Positions 33,010 to 44,351 of a stretch of DNA of 64,000 nt are shown in pieces. The notes under the pieces were generated by a model. That model did no database searches. It saw nothing but the letters and a program-made list of their open reading frames with translations, and was not told the origin of the DNA. A program made the translations under genes and the position numbers. The stretch is from positions 94,501 through 158,500 of the forward strand of contig JBBBDQ010001921.1 of assembly GCA_037127315.1 (NCBI GenBank), written 5' to 3'. The stretch's first letter is position 1. The number at the start of each line of letters is the position of its first letter. This DNA is from Ascarosepion bandense (Eukaryota; Mollusca; Cephalopoda; Sepiida; Sepiidae).

Positions 33010-36000
33010 TTTTCAAACATACGCACCGTAATGGGGGTGCTGGAGGGTGTCATCAGTGATATCATTGCGATGATCACGAGGGGGTTTCAGGTCTTTCAAC
33101 ATCATAACCCCCCTCACCACGCCAACTCGACCAGAGATGATCAGTTTCTGGTCCACTCTCAATAAGCGCTTTCAGACACTGGAAAAATTACGTTTAGGCC
33201 TGGTACAAAACCTAGCGAATGCTTCTGACTGGCGACAGTCAGAGCCACTTTCCATTTAGAGGCGAACCATACATGAGCTCATCCGAAACATTAATTTAAA
33301 CTTATTTATGCATTTTATCTTATTTATGAGTAACGGCGTAAAGGGGACATTTTACTCCAAAATTTGTCCCTCGCCCGGGAAAGAACGACATGAGCAACAG
33401 GTGTCGCTGGACCGTTACCCTGCAACTGTGCGCATCAAAGACAAACTCACTATAGGAACATGGAACGTCAGGACACTGAACTGTGGACAACTAGAGAACG
33501 TCAAACAGGAGATGAACAGACTGAATATCAGCATCCTAGGAATATGTGAAACAAGATGGCCTAATAACGGAGATTTCAGTAGCGACACCCACAGGATAAT
33601 ATATGCAGGAGGAAAAAAACACGAAAAAGGGGTCGCTTTAATACTAAACAAACAAGTGAAGAGATGTGTACTTGGATACTGGCAACTGTCAGAGAGAGTC
33701 CTCTTGGTTAAACTGCGAGGAAGGCCCCTCAATATAGCTATTATAGTAGTTTATGCACCGACAACTCAAAGCTCAGAGGACGAAATAGAATCATTCTATT
33801 CAATACTGGACAGTGCTAAGGCTCAGTGCAAAAGCCAAGAAGTCAGGATAGTAATGGGGGACTTAAATGCAAAGGTAGGTAAAGATAGAGAAGGAGACAC
33901 GAACGGCAACTTCGGACTAGGAGAGCGCAACGAAAGAGGAGAAAAATGGATCCAATGGTGCTCAGCCAATGACCAGGTCATTACTAACACCTGGTTCCAA
34001 GAACACCCACGACGTTTATGGACATGGAGAAGCCCAGGAGGCGGGGACACGAAGAACCAAATAGATTACATAACTATAACCAAGAGATTCAGGAACGCAG
34101 TAGTCCAATGCAAAACGTACCCAGGTGCTGACTGCGGAAGTGACCACGTCCCAGTCATCTGCAAACTAAAAGTGAAACTCCGAAGACTGAAGAAACCCAG
34201 CATAACACCAAGACTGCAATACGACACACTAGAGGATGATATCACCCTGCAGAAAGAATATAATAACAGCGTAAAAAAGAAATATGAAGAACAAATTGGA
34301 AAAGGATACTCAAAATGGGAGTCACTAAAAGAAGCAATGGTGACCTCAGCGAACAACATAGCCCCAAAGGAAATCAGACGAAGAAGAAAAAATGAGTGGA
34401 TGACCGAAGAGATCCTCCACATGATGCAAAGGAGACAAAAAATAACGCCAAGACACGGAACAGAGTACAAAAAACTTCACAGGGAGATAAGGAACAAATG
34501 CAGACAAGCCAAAGAGGAATGGCTCAACAACAAATGTGCAGAAGTAGAGAGACTGAGCAGGAACAACAAAGCAGAAATGCATAAAGAGATAAGAGAACTG
34601 ACAGGACAAAAAACCTGTTCCTCAACAGGATGCATAAAATCCAAGGAAGGGACAATCATAGTAGAGAAAGAGGAAATACTCCAGCGATGGGAAGAATACA
34701 TAAAGGATCTCTTTGGCGACAAGAGAGAACAACCGAGAATACACAAGGAGATGGATGGACCGGAAATACTAAAATCCGAAGTGGAAGCGGCAATGGCCAA
34801 AATGAACAGAAATAAAGCACCTGGCCCAGATGGCATAGTGATAGAGCTGCTGACAGCCTTAGAAGAGTATGGCATAGAAAAGATTACCGACATAATAAAC
34901 GAAATTTATAGCAGCGGAATAATACCAGACGACCTATGCAAGTCGATATTTATAGCACTGCCGAAGAAACCAGGTGCAAACGAGTGTGAACTACACAGAA
35001 CTATCAGTTTAATGAGTCACATTACAAAACTGATTGTCAGAATCCTGATGAATAGAGCGAGAAGCAGAATCAGGCCAGAGATAGGACAGGAACAGTGCGG
35101 GTTCGTCAAAGACACTGGAACAAGGAACGCCATATTCATGATTAGGATGCTCTCTGAAAGGGCATTACAAATGAAGAAAGACTTGTACCTATGCTTCATT
35201 GATTACGCGAAAGCATTCGACAAAATACGACACAAAGAATTGATGGAAATGATAGGAAACCTCGACATTTTCGGCAAAGATATAAGAATAATCAAGAATC
35301 TCTACTGGCAGCAAACGGCCTGCATACGGACAGGTAACGATCTCAGTAGATACACAAAGATAGAAAAAGGCGTAAGACAAGGCTGTGTCTTTTCACCGGA
35401 TTTGTTCAACCTATACAGCGAGAATATTTTGAGGACCCTAGATGACACACCAGGATTTATTATTGGAGGCCACAACCTGAACAACATAAGATACGCGGAC
35501 AATACAGTACTGATTGCGGACACGGAAAGGAAACTGCAAGATCTCATACAGAAAGTAGCAGTGGAGAGTGACAAGATGGGACTACAAATAAACTTTAAGA
35601 AAACTGAGTGCATGGTCATCAGCAAAAGATACAACCCAAAATGCCAAATACAGGTGGGGGATAACAGAATCAAACAAGTCCAAGAATTTAAGTACCTAGG
35701 AAGTGTCCTAACAGGAGATGGAAAGTGCGACACGGAGATCCGAAGGCGAATTGGCATGGCAAAGGACGCGTTCCAGAAGATGAGCAAAATACTAACACAC
35801 AGGAAGATCTCAATAGAAACGAAGAAAAGAGTGCTAGACTGCTACGTGATGTCAGTTCTTCAGTACGGCTGTGAATGCTGGACAATATCATCGAAAATGA
35901 GGACAAAACTGGAAGCGGCCGAAATGTGGTTCTACAGAAGGATGCTACGGATATCGTGGACTGAGCATACAAGCAACGACGAAGTGTTAGAAAGGATGGC

Positions 36001-36300
36001 AACAAAAAGGAAATTGATGCTGAGCATCAGGAAGAGACAACTGAAGTTCCTGGGACATGCAATGAGGAAGGAAAGCCTGGAGAACCTGATACTGACTGGT
36101 CAGATAGAAGGAAGGAGAGACAGAGGAAGGCAGCGGATAACATATTTGCAGGGCCTGATCAGGTGGATGACGGAACGGGGGTTGCCAGGAGCAACAGGAG
36201 CAAACATACTAAGAGCCACAAGGGATAGGGAGACGTGGAGATCCATGATCGCCTACGTCCTGAAGGGACAGGGCACATAGAAGAAGAAGAAGAATAAAAT
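33010..36300 (+). mobile_element. Near full-length RTE/CFDP2-like non-LTR retrotransposon
   Basis: About 3.3 kb: a GC-richer 5' leader (33,010-33,307), one EN-RT frame (33,308-36,280), and a 3' end gggcacatagaagaagaaga running into an A-rich tail, as in RTE elements that end in short tandem repeats. At least ten 5'-truncated relatives in this window share the same 3' end. The leader start is approximate and no target duplication was recognised. Confidence 0.9.
33308..36280 (+). CDS. RTE-type endonuclease-reverse transcriptase ORF (990 aa)
   Basis: Single open frame from ATG at 33,308. An APE-like endonuclease comes first: [12 protein letters not shown] (about residue 49), [22 protein letters not shown] and GSDHVPVI. 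Then the reverse transcriptase: [20 protein letters not shown] (D632, D638), [14 protein letters not shown] and [13 protein letters not shown], then a C-terminal region ending VLKGQGT. This is the family annotated in genomes as craniofacial-development-protein-2-like. It would nick DNA and copy its own RNA at the target. The catalytic YADD reads YADN: residue 732, codon AAT at 35,501, is Asn. Two other copies in the window keep YADD. The frame is otherwise intact, which suggests a recent insertion with impaired polymerase. Confidence 0.92.
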   Translation: MHFILFMSNGVKGTFYSKICPSPGKERHEQQVSLDRYPATVRIKDKLTIGTWNVRTLNCGQLENVKQEMNRLNISILGICETRWPNNGDFSSDTHRIIYAGGKKHEKGVALILNKQVKRCVLGYWQLSERVLLVKLRGRPLNIAIIVVYAPTTQSSEDEIESFYSILDSAKAQCKSQEVRIVMGDLNAKVGKDREGDTNGNFGLGERNERGEKWIQWCSANDQVITNTWFQEHPRRLWTWRSPGGGDTKNQIDYITITKRFRNAVVQCKTYPGADCGSDHVPVICKLKVKLRRLKKPSITPRLQYDTLEDDITLQKEYNNSVKKKYEEQIGKGYSKWESLKEAMVTSANNIAPKEIRRRRKNEWMTEEILHMMQRRQKITPRHGTEYKKLHREIRNKCRQAKEEWLNNKCAEVERLSRNNKAEMHKEIRELTGQKTCSSTGCIKSKEGTIIVEKEEILQRWEEYIKDLFGDKREQPRIHKEMDGPEILKSEVEAAMAKMNRNKAPGPDGIVIELLTALEEYGIEKITDIINEIYSSGIIPDDLCKSIFIALPKKPGANECELHRTISLMSHITKLIVRILMNRARSRIRPEIGQEQCGFVKDTGTRNAIFMIRMLSERALQMKKDLYLCFIDYAKAFDKIRHKELMEMIGNLDIFGKDIRIIKNLYWQQTACIRTGNDLSRYTKIEKGVRQGCVFSPDLFNLYSENILRTLDDTPGFIIGGHNLNNIRYADNTVLIADTERKLQDLIQKVAVESDKMGLQINFKKTECMVISKRYNPKCQIQVGDNRIKQVQEFKYLGSVLTGDGKCDTEIRRRIGMAKDAFQKMSKILTHRKISIETKKRVLDCYVMSVLQYGCECWTISSKMRTKLEAAEMWFYRRMLRISWTEHTSNDEVLERMATKRKLMLSIRKRQLKFLGHAMRKESLENLILTGQIEGRRDRGRQRITYLQGLIRWMTERGLPGATGANILRATRDRETWRSMIAYVLKGQGT

Positions 36301-36410
36301 AAAGAGAAATCAGAAATGATGAATTTCGGGGAATTTTAAGTAACAATTTGAAATCCAGGCACTCTCTCTTTTGATCCATAACCAATTAGCTGTTCTTTCC
36401 GCTGTTTCGA

Positions 36411-37088
36411 TTATGGACTTGAGTGCTTTCCTTTTTTTACTCCCACTATCTCAATATCTGTTAAGGCTTTGCATAAGGACCTTGCTGCAAATTCTCTAGT
36501 CCCCATTCTTATAGGAGTGCAGCTAGCTCTCCAGCCTTTAACCCTGCAACTCTCCAGCAGTTCATCATATTTTAACTTCTTCCTTTCATGGGCTTCTTCT
36601 GCATTTTCTTCCCAGGGGACCGTCAGTTCCCACAAGACTATCTTCTTCAAATTATGTGAGAAGAAAACTATATCTGGGCGAAGTTTTGTGATGGCAATTT
36701 GCTCTGGGAATTTCAATCTTGAGCCTATATTGGCCCTTAGTTCCCAGTCTGTTGCAGGAGATAGGTTTGGATTTACCTTTCTATTTCGTGGGATGTTCGT
36801 GCCTGCTTTAATATATTTTATCTGCCTTGTGTCTTGGTTGTAAACATTCTCTTTGATAGCATTTTGAACTATTTTCACGATCTCTTTTAGAATTTCGTCG
36901 TCGCGCCACCTGTAACGCCCATCAGTTAGTGCAGATTTACAGCTACTCAAGATATGTTTTAGGGTATCTTTGCACCCACAAAGATGACAATTTGGTGATT
37001 GGGTTTTATACCATAATTGTAAGTTTGTGGGGCTTGGCAGGGTGTCATATACTGCCCGAATCAGAAATTTTAATCTGGAGTCACCGTG
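36411..37088 (-). pseudogene. Retroelement C-terminal domain: zinc finger plus nuclease-like region
   Basis: The minus-strand frame opens after a TAG at about 37,088. It reads FLIRAVYDTLPSPTNLQLWY, CHLCGCKDTLKHILSSC (C-x2-C...H-x4-C), SALTDGRYRWRDDEIL, and later LRPDIVFFSHNLKKIVLWEL followed by TVPWEE and ERKKLKY. This pairing of a zinc finger with an RPD...ELTVPWEE block is a recurrent C-terminus of RT-bearing mobile elements in invertebrates and fish. RPD plus E-x-T resembles a PDDEXK-type nuclease, which is inference. Related sequence continues upstream to about 37,260. No RT lies next to it, so it is a truncated piece. Confidence 0.65.
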
Positions 37089-37269
37089 CTATATTTCGGA
37101 CCATTTGATTTGGCGTTTCAGCATAGAGCTCCATTTGGTCCATGCCCCTTGCTGTTTCATCCCGACTTGGATTGCTATTCGTTTCTCTTCTTTGCCATTT
37201 CTGGTTTCTTCCTGCAAAAGATGACTTTTCTTTTTTTCCTTGCAGTTTGTCATATTTTTCTGAGGGAGA

Positions 37270-38235
37270 ATATTATAGTACCATAACTATTTTAGTATCA
37301 TAATTGTCAGATCATGTCATTCATAAGAATATCAGGCATTGTTTAAAATGGTTTTGATCAAGTAGAGCCTATCAATCTTAGTAAAGACCTTCTTCAAATA
37401 CCACTACAGAGTCCCAAACAAAGAATTGTACCAGATAAGATATCTTGTCACTTAAGAACTTTCAACAATGGATGCAACTAAAATTGATAGCATATGTAAC
37501 TCAGAGGAAAAAAAGACATTATAAGGATGATATTCCATGCCACTTCAAACAAAAGGCTAGGAAGAAAAATCCTAGCAGTACTGGAAAGAGCAATAACAAC
37601 TATTGGACTTGAGAAACCTATTTTTGTAAATTTCATCTAGCAGTAATACTGGCAACTTGTTCAGTGCATGTCAAATATTTTCTTATAATGAAACGGCTAA
37701 TCTCACCACTACCAAAGGTTCAGTTATGTTGTCTTGACTGTAAATTAGAACAAATTCAGTATAGGAGAAAAGAAAATTGAGCATAGAAGATAGTTTTGCT
37801 ACAAAGTCATGACATTACCCTAAAAACTAGTCAAATTCTCATATAGTCTTGGCTTTTATATGGATGTAGGGCATGACACCAAATTAATTCGGAAATATCT
37901 AACTTGTCTGCTGTGTATAACCACTTACTAAGATCAGTGGTTAAGAATGGCTTTGAACAACTGAATCTTGCATGTCTTAGTGAAGACTATCCTACTTCCA
38001 ACATTTTGGACTGTGTTACAAATCAAAAACAACGCACTGTTCCAGGTAACGGAAACCTCACTTGACGACTTTCATCAGATAAGGAAATTAAGCATAGAAT
38101 AGGATTTGTGAAAACAACTTTTGTTCAACAAAGCAAGTTGCATCAAAATTTTAAAAAAAACTTATGTTATGCTAAATTGATCAAAACTTTCATATTAGCA
38201 TCATACAAACCCAGTCAGAAAGAACTAGGTCCTCG
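37270..38235. other. Unassigned old repetitive DNA
   Basis: Two diverged segments (about 37,350-37,720 and 37,900-38,120) and a third at 38,750-39,080 share loose motifs such as cttactgaggaccatcctac / cttagtgaagactatcctac and tttccttat-aggaaatg. They look like an ancient dispersed repeat. No coding potential seen. Confidence 0.4.
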
Positions 38236-38237
38236 GT

Positions 38238-38745
38238 ATAACAGTAAACTGCATCCGGTAGCAAGGCCTCTAATCAGGAGGAGGTTGTGAGGAGCATGGA
38301 ACCATTGCTGCTGTTCTCAGGTCCACCCTGACCCGGAGTGGTAGCAATTGTTATGGGCAAATAGTCAACCCCACAAACTGGGGTCAAAACACTATGAAAG
38401 TATAAAAATACACTTTTATAGAAATATATACATAAAAATAGACTTTTATAGAAAAATATACATTTTTGAAGGAAAAATTTACCAACAAATCATTTTTGAA
38501 GAAAAAAATTATTACCATAACATATTTTTGAAGGAAAAAAATATTCTCAGCAAAACATTTTTGAATAAAAAACTAGAAGACATTTTCAGTTTTCTAAAAT
38601 AAAAAAGAATAAAAACAAAAATTTTTCATTAAAATCTAAATCAACCTTCTCACTATAACTGAACATTAAACAATACCTTAAAACACCACCTTTTTGGCAT
38701 TAAATAATCCACAGAGGTGTTGATTTGCCTTTAAATGAAACTCAA
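38238..38745 (-). repeat. Dispersed repeat Rep-A, copy 3
   Basis: Same order as at 14.7 and 15.9 kb (catccggtagcaaggcctct, ccaccctgacccggagtgg, tatgggcaaatagtc, A-rich body, cagaggtgttgatttgcc), with a deletion in the head. Confidence 0.85.
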
Positions 38746-39135
38746 ACTAAGAAAGAATTAAGCAGTTCACTGTATACAACCATTTTTTCAGTTTGTTGGT
38801 TTTGAATAAATGAAACATGTAGGTCTTACTGAGGACCATCCTACTTCAAATCCTTTGTACTTGTGCTACAGAATCACAAAGAAATGAATACCGAATGTTT
38901 CCTTATAAGGAAATGATTAATATTACCACTTTTATTAAAGATGAAGAGAACAGATAGTACTCTTTGATCCCCGCCTAATAGTCAAAATGTGAAAAAAGTG
39001 TAACTTGAGTTGCACTTGCTGCTCAGCCAATGAATATCAAATGTTTCCTTATCAGGAAATGGTTAATATTATCATTACTATCTCGTTTAAAACTTGCTTT
39101 ATAGAATTAGAGGTTATTTTTATAGGTCATGCCTG
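38746..39135. other. Third segment of the old repeat seen at 37.3-38.2 kb
   Basis: Weak similarity only (see the 37,270-38,235 entry). Confidence 0.35.
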
Positions 39136-39139
39136 AACT

Positions 39140-39430
39140 GATTTGGCTGCCAGTCGCATTTATCAATCAGCAATATTATTAGTCCTTACCTGGCATCTCA
39201 GCTTCAGTCACTTTCATACTGCCATAAAGTTGCCTCCCTGTGGCATTTCTATAAATATTTCCATGGCAGGTGAGCACTTTGCCAGGGTACCTAGATTTTA
39301 TGAGTTTAAGCACAGTACTTGTTTTGTGATGAGGTCTCACCAATATACAGTTGGGCTAGCTAGATGTAACTAAAAGTTCTATGCTGAGAGTTATTTTTTT
39401 CTTGCACTTCTCACTTGCTCAAATATCCTA
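39140..39430 (+). mobile_element. Jockey-like LINE C-terminus, decayed
   Basis: Plus-strand pieces LSFSHFHTAIKL, FYKYFHGR (in a second frame) and MRSHQYTVGLARCN align to the family block 'LQSLSHRRDVASLCLFYKYFHG ... TRSHPFTVRLARCN'. Frameshifts and stops throughout. Confidence 0.65.
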
Positions 39431-39431
39431 G

Positions 39432-39903
39432 GGAAAGGTATCAATCTGTCTCTTCTCTTCAGCTATGGGTCAAATAATAGGATGGATTTCTATCACAGAA
39501 AATAATGGCAAACTACTGTGGGAAAATCTTCTGTCCAGTCAGTCATGTCTCTTTTTAGACACGTTGTGGTGCAGTGGATATCTGCTCGGAACGAGAAATT
39601 GGGGAGCAGAGTTTGAATTCCAGTTGAATTCATTGCATTCACTTATGTGCAAATACCCTTGGGAAAGGTATTAATCCGTCTCTTCCTTCCAGTTATGGGT
39701 TAAATAACAGGACAGATTGGGTTCTATAGCCTTGGCTGGCAACCAGTCTACTGCAGAAAGCAATGGCAACCTACTGCGGGATAATCTTCTGCCCAGTCAG
39801 TCATGTCTCAAAAGAGACATGATCGCCCAAGCGTATTTCACGTATGGCACTTAACTGACTGACCCAAGTGTGTATCACTTATGGCACTTAACTTGACTGA
39901 CTG
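39432..39903 (+). mobile_element. tRNA-SINE inserted into another SINE copy
   Basis: The outer copy (39,432-39,560) breaks at catgtctctttttagac, and its tail resumes at about 39,861-39,903 (gtatcacttatggcacttaa). The inner copy (about 39,562-39,862) has a full tRNA-like head (gtggtgcagtgg; gtttgaattcc), body and tail (tggcacttaactgactgacc). It is the same SINE family as in the composites, here without the hairpin. Confidence 0.8.
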
Positions 39904-40082
39904 TTCTTGCATCTTAAAGTTTTTCTTTTCTAATTCTTTTATATTCTGTAACCAGTGGTGGTATCCTATTGGTTAGCACTAGTTTATGTGACCTGATTTG
40001 TAAAATTACAAATGCTTAGTGAACCAGTTGCAGGATTACGCAAAAATAATTTTATATATTAATAACTTATATATAATAGCTA

Positions 40083-40340
40083 AAAATATAATTAATAACA
40101 TTACTGTAGGTTCTGCAGAAGCTGAGAGAGGGTTTCCTGTGATGAACATAATATATTCTGACAAAAAAATATCATCTTGAAGAGAAAAATGTGGCAAATC
40201 TAGTCTTAAATCTGAGAGGTTTTTGATTGGATCTTTGGAACCTCAGCAATTTAGTTCAAATGTGGCTAAGAAACCTTAACACATCTGATGAAATTAGAGT
40301 CAAAAAGCGTCATACTTCTGAACAGCAATATGATGAGAGC
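40083..40340 (+). pseudogene. hAT transposase C-terminal relic
   Basis: Reads SAEAERGFPVMNIIYSDK, then after frameshifts LWNLSNLVQMWLRNLNTSDE. This matches the hAT dimerisation region ('SAxxERGFSxMNxIxTDxR ... GPPLxxWxPxxYVxxWL'). Only the C-terminal end remains, and no terminal repeats were identified. Confidence 0.6.
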
Positions 40341-40870
40341 AGGATTCCAATCTGGAAATATCTTAATAAATTTTTTCTATTAAATTATCAAAATGGTATA
40401 ATTTTTTTTAATACAATAAAGAGATTTTATCATTCTCAGATTAAAAAGAATATAAGTAAATAAGGGACTCAATTATCGCCCATGTGTGTCTCTTTTTTTT
40501 AAATGGGGATTAGTTCTTACTTGAATGGACCTGCCTTCCATCTTACTCGGACCATTTCAGTCCCTGACCTGTGCATGGTTTGTTTGTTCAGCTTTGATAA
40601 AGAAGGGTTATTTGGACTTATATGAAGTAATAACGTAATATTTAAATTATCTTGCTCCCACTTCCCTACTAATCTGATAAGGTAGTTTGAAATGAGACTT
40701 AACCATTTTGTCAGAGATCTGTCTAAATTGGTATTAGTACTATTTTTAACAGTATTTACATTATTCAGACTATTGTCATCATCTTTGTTGCCATTTGTAC
40801 AATGTTTTGGCTGTTGTATGCCTTCTTCAAGTGCTAGAAATTTTGAGCTGAACCATTTATTACAATCACT
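40341..40870. other. Unassigned AT-rich stretch
   Basis: No motif recognised. Confidence 0.5.
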
Positions 40871-41160
40871 GGGGTCAGTTTATATATTGATTGTAATACG
40901 AAATTAATGCACCACTTTATATCCAGTATGCTTCTGTAGAACCACATTTCAGCTGCTTCAAGTTTTTAACCTTCATTTTTGATGATATTGTCCAGCATTC
41001 ACAGCCATATTGAAGAACTGACGACACATAGCAATCCAGTACTCTCTTCTTTGTTTCTAGCGAAATTCTCCTGTTTCTTAATACTCTACTCAGCTCTTGA
41101 AATGCATCTTTGTGCTTTTGGATCTCGGAAATATAAATGTGTAGTAACTGCTGTGACCAC

Positions 41161-41215
41161 AAAGTGAGGGATCACTTTATATATTGTTTGCAATATGGAA
41201 CTGATCCCCCACTTT
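41161..41215. repeat. Dispersed ~55-bp hairpin, copy B
   Basis: Terminal inverted repeats aaagtgagggatca and tgatcccccacttt around an AT-rich loop. Related to copies at 11,143 and 63,641. Confidence 0.85.
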
Positions 41216-41457
41216 ATATCCAGTATGCTTCTGTAGAACCACATTTCAGCTGCTTCAAGTTTTTAACCTTCATTTTTGATGATATTGTCCAGCAGTCACT
41301 GCCATATTGAAGAACTGACGACACATAGCAATCCAGTACTCTCTTCTTTGTTTCTAGTGAAATTATCCTGTCTCTTAATACTCTACTCAGCTCTTGAAAT
41401 GCATCTTTGTGCTTTTGGATCTCAGAAATATAAATGTGTAGTAACTGCTGTGACCAC

Positions 41458-41512
41458 AAAGTGAGGGATCACTTTATATATTGTTTGTAATATGGAACTG
41501 ATCCCCCACTTT
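41458..41512. repeat. Dispersed ~55-bp hairpin, copy C
   Basis: Nearly identical to copy B, one 297-bp unit further on. Confidence 0.85.
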
Positions 41513-41914
41513 ATATCCAGTATGCTTCTGTAGGACCACATTTCAGGTGGTTCAAGTTTTTCCTTCATTTTTGATGATATTGTCCAGCATTCACAGCCAT
41601 ATTGAAGAACTGACAACACATGGCAATTCAGTACTTTCTTCTTTGTTTCTAACGGAAGCTATCTTTTTTTCTTCATCTCCATGTACTTCCTCATTATCCC
41701 CGAATGGCATGCTTCCCTTCAAGGTCTCTGCTTTACTTATATCCCTGACTCTTTCTATGTCATGCCGCTTTGCCCTTTTTGGCAATTCGGATCAGGTTGT
41801 CGTTTCAATCACTTTCCATTCCACTTTTTCCCAAGGAAACTCTTACCAGCAGAATATCTTACTGCTCTCAAAGATCAGACTGAGAGTCATTCTGTGATTT
41901 CTTTTATGACATTT

Positions 41915-42480
41915 TTTTTTTATAATCATATCGCCCCAAGGAAGGCATTTTACTGCCACTGTTTTGCAGGGGGTTACATAGAAGGAATGTTATGAGAAAG
42001 AGTAACAGGTCACATGGGGTGTCAGGAAGTGGGTAAGAGAAGGACAAGAATACTGATGAGAGTGGAGTGGACAGAGAAAGAAGCGTGATAGACAGGATGC
42101 AGATTAGTGAGATAGATGACGATTGACTTTACATTTAAATTCTAGGAGATTGTAGCAGCTGAGGAAGCAAGTAAATGGAAGGGAATTCCACAGGCAGGAA
42201 GTGTGAGAAAAGAAGCTGATGGAGTAGAATTTGCATTTACATTTTACTGGTTTCACAATAAAAGGTTGGGACCTAGTTGCTAACCTTGTGGCTTGAGTAA
42301 ATTCATATATAGGGGCCACCAGTGAGCTAAGTTCATCAGAGCAGAAGCCGTGAAAGCATTTGTAAAAGAGACACAGGGAAGCCACATTGTGCCAGTGAGA
42401 AAGTGACTGTATCTGAGCTGCCAAGTCGGGATTGATCACATTACAGATTCTTTGTTAGATTTTGTCAAAGACACATAGGT
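41915..42480 (-). mobile_element. Jockey-like LINE C-terminus with 3' tail
   Basis: Minus strand: INPDLAAQIQSLSHWHNVAS, LCLFYKYFHGFCSDELSSLV, TQATRLATRSQPF, ISFFSHTSCLWNSLPFTCFL, then the conserved tail (reverse complement at 41,920-41,985). One small deletion; otherwise the block is continuous. Confidence 0.85.
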
Positions 42481-42499
42481 GGATAGCAGTAGTCATTCC

Positions 42500-43345
42500 A
42501 CTTAAGGTGTGTTATATCTCTTACAATAAAATGTTTAGTCTCCCTGTTGAAAATTGCATCTGTGAGGTCTGCTCTTGAGTAAAAGCTAGCATTAATGCTT
42601 TCATCCCAGCCAGGAATTTCTAATTTAATACTCATTCATCCTCTTGGTTTTCTCCTGCTTGCTCACTTACCATTTCTCACAGGAATCACTTCTTCTGGCT
42701 TTACCAGAACAACACATCTGACTACAATAGGTACCTTTCTGTCTGTATGAATGCAAGCGGGTTCTAATTAATGCTAAGCTGTTGTTAGCTAATAGAATGA
42801 AGCAGCATATAGCTTCATATGAGTTTAGCACCAAAGACTACTGGCGGCTCTGTAAAAGTGTGTTAAACAGCAGCAAACACACAATCTCTCTTTTATTCAA
42901 TAAATTTGAGGTCCTCAAGGCTACAGCAGACAAGGTTGAGTACTTTGCTCACAAATTCTACTTCAACTCTACACCTGACTCATCTGGAGTTCCCATACCT
43001 GACTTCTCACCTAGGACTGAGGCTTAACTGAGTGACATATATGTAACCCCATCTCAGTTCTCTAATATAATTTCAAAGCTTGACTCCCACGAGGCAAATA
43101 GAGGTGACAGTCATTCTGTGATTTCTTTTGATATCTCTTGAAACAAAGTGTTTAGTCTCCCTGTTGAAGACTGCACCTCTGAGGTTTCCTCCTGGGTAAA
43201 AGCTAGCATCAATGCTTTCATCCCAGCCAGGAAGTTCAGACTTAAACCTCATTTGTCCCCCTAGCTCTTTTTTGCTTGCTCAGCTGCCATCACCCACAGG
43301 GACTCACTTCTGACTCTACTGAAGTGATACCTCTGACTATAATAC
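42500..43345 (+). mobile_element. Jockey-like LINE pre-RT segment, partly duplicated
   Basis: Frames give SSWVKASINAFIPARKFRLK-type sequence, then VLANRMKQHIASYEFSTKDY, WRLCKSVLNSSKHTISLLFN and SGVPIPDFSPRTEA, matching the region just before the RT in jockey-like ORF2 ('DFWxLxxSVLxxxKxxIPPLFN'). The first part (gtttagtctccctgttgaa ... cccagccaggaa) occurs twice (42,535-42,720 and 43,150-43,345). Confidence 0.7.
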
Positions 43346-43365
43346 ATGCAAGAGGTCCTGGGTAT

Positions 43366-43758
43366 GATGGTAAACTGCATCCAGCAGCAAGGCCTCTGAT
43401 TGGGAGGTTGTGAAGAGCATGGAACCACCTCTTAATTGCTGTTGTTCCCAGGTCCACTCTGACCTGGAGTGGTAGCACCTGTTAGGGTTCCAACTATGGG
43501 CAAATAGATAACCTCCAAACTGGAGTCCAAACACTATGAAAGTATAAAAATACACTTTTATAGAAATATATACATTTTTGAAAGAAAAATATTACCAATA
43601 AAACATTTTTGAATACAAAACTAGAAGAAATTTTCAGTTTTCCAAAATAAAAAAAGTATAAAAACAAAATTTTCATGAAAATCTGACTAAATCAACCTTT
43701 CAACAATAACTGAACATTATAAAATAAAAATACCTTAAAACACCACCCTTTTGGCAAA
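43366..43758 (-). repeat. Dispersed repeat Rep-A, copy 4 (truncated)
   Basis: catccagcagcaaggcctct, gaaccacctcttaattgc, tccaactatgggcaaatag and A-rich body, cut at ccacccttttggcaaaagg where a jockey-like fragment begins. Confidence 0.85.
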
Positions 43759-43764
43759 AGGAGA

Positions 43765-44335
43765 GTCTGTAATGTGATAGGTACTGATCTGGCGACTCGA
43801 CTGCAGCCACTTCCCCACCGTCGAAATGTGGCCTCCTTTTGTCTGTTCTATAAATACTTTCATGGCTTCTGCTCAGACAAACTTAAGTCACTGATGCCTC
43901 CTCAACAGGTGTTTACTCGTGCAACCAGACTGGCAACTGGGTCCCACCCATTCACAGTCAGGTTAGCCAAATGCAGACGATAATTCTACTCCTGCAGCTT
44001 CTTCTCTCGCACTTCCCACCTGTGGAACTCGCTCCCGTATTCTTGCTTTCCTGACAGCTACAACCTCCAGAAATTTAAATGCAAAGTCAATACTCATCTA
44101 CTAACCACTGGACTCTAGCTCTCTCCCCACCCCTGTATAACCTTCCCTTTCTCTCCACCTATGTATCTGTCATCGCACCTGCTTTCTCAGCTTTCTATTG
44201 CTCCTTTCTAACTAGTTTGTACTCCTCACTCTTTTCTAATTAATCTTTTTACAGTTATGTAGCCCCCTGCACATCAGTGGCATTTCTGCCTTGCTCAGGG
44301 TGAAATGATTAAAAAAAAAATAACCCACAGAAGTT
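43765..44335 (+). mobile_element. Jockey-like LINE C-terminus with 3' tail (best-preserved)
   Basis: Open block IGTDLATRLQPLPHRRNVAS, FCLFYKYFHGFCSDKLKSLM and TRATRLATGSHPFTVRLAKC, then SFFSRTSHLWNSLPYSCFPD-like and NLQKFKCKVNTHLLTTGL in the next frames. The 3' tail tatgtagccccctgcacatc ... ttgctcagggtgaaatgatt and an A run follow. This is the reference for the other decayed copies. A Rep-A terminal snippet (gaagttgatatgccattaaa) directly follows the A run. Confidence 0.85.
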
Positions 44336-44351
44336 GATATGCCATTAAACA

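Larger units (their letters stand above)
40871..41660 (-). repeat. 2.5 tandem copies of a 297-bp unit: RTE fragment + hairpin
   Basis: Units begin at 40,917, 41,214 and about 41,511 (cttctgtagaaccacatttc), with 297-bp spacing. Each unit holds a minus-strand RTE C-terminal piece ([39 protein letters not shown]), a spacer gtagtaactgctgtgaccac, and a 55-bp hairpin. A degraded hairpin copy precedes the first unit (40,871-40,918). The third unit is truncated. Confidence 0.9.
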
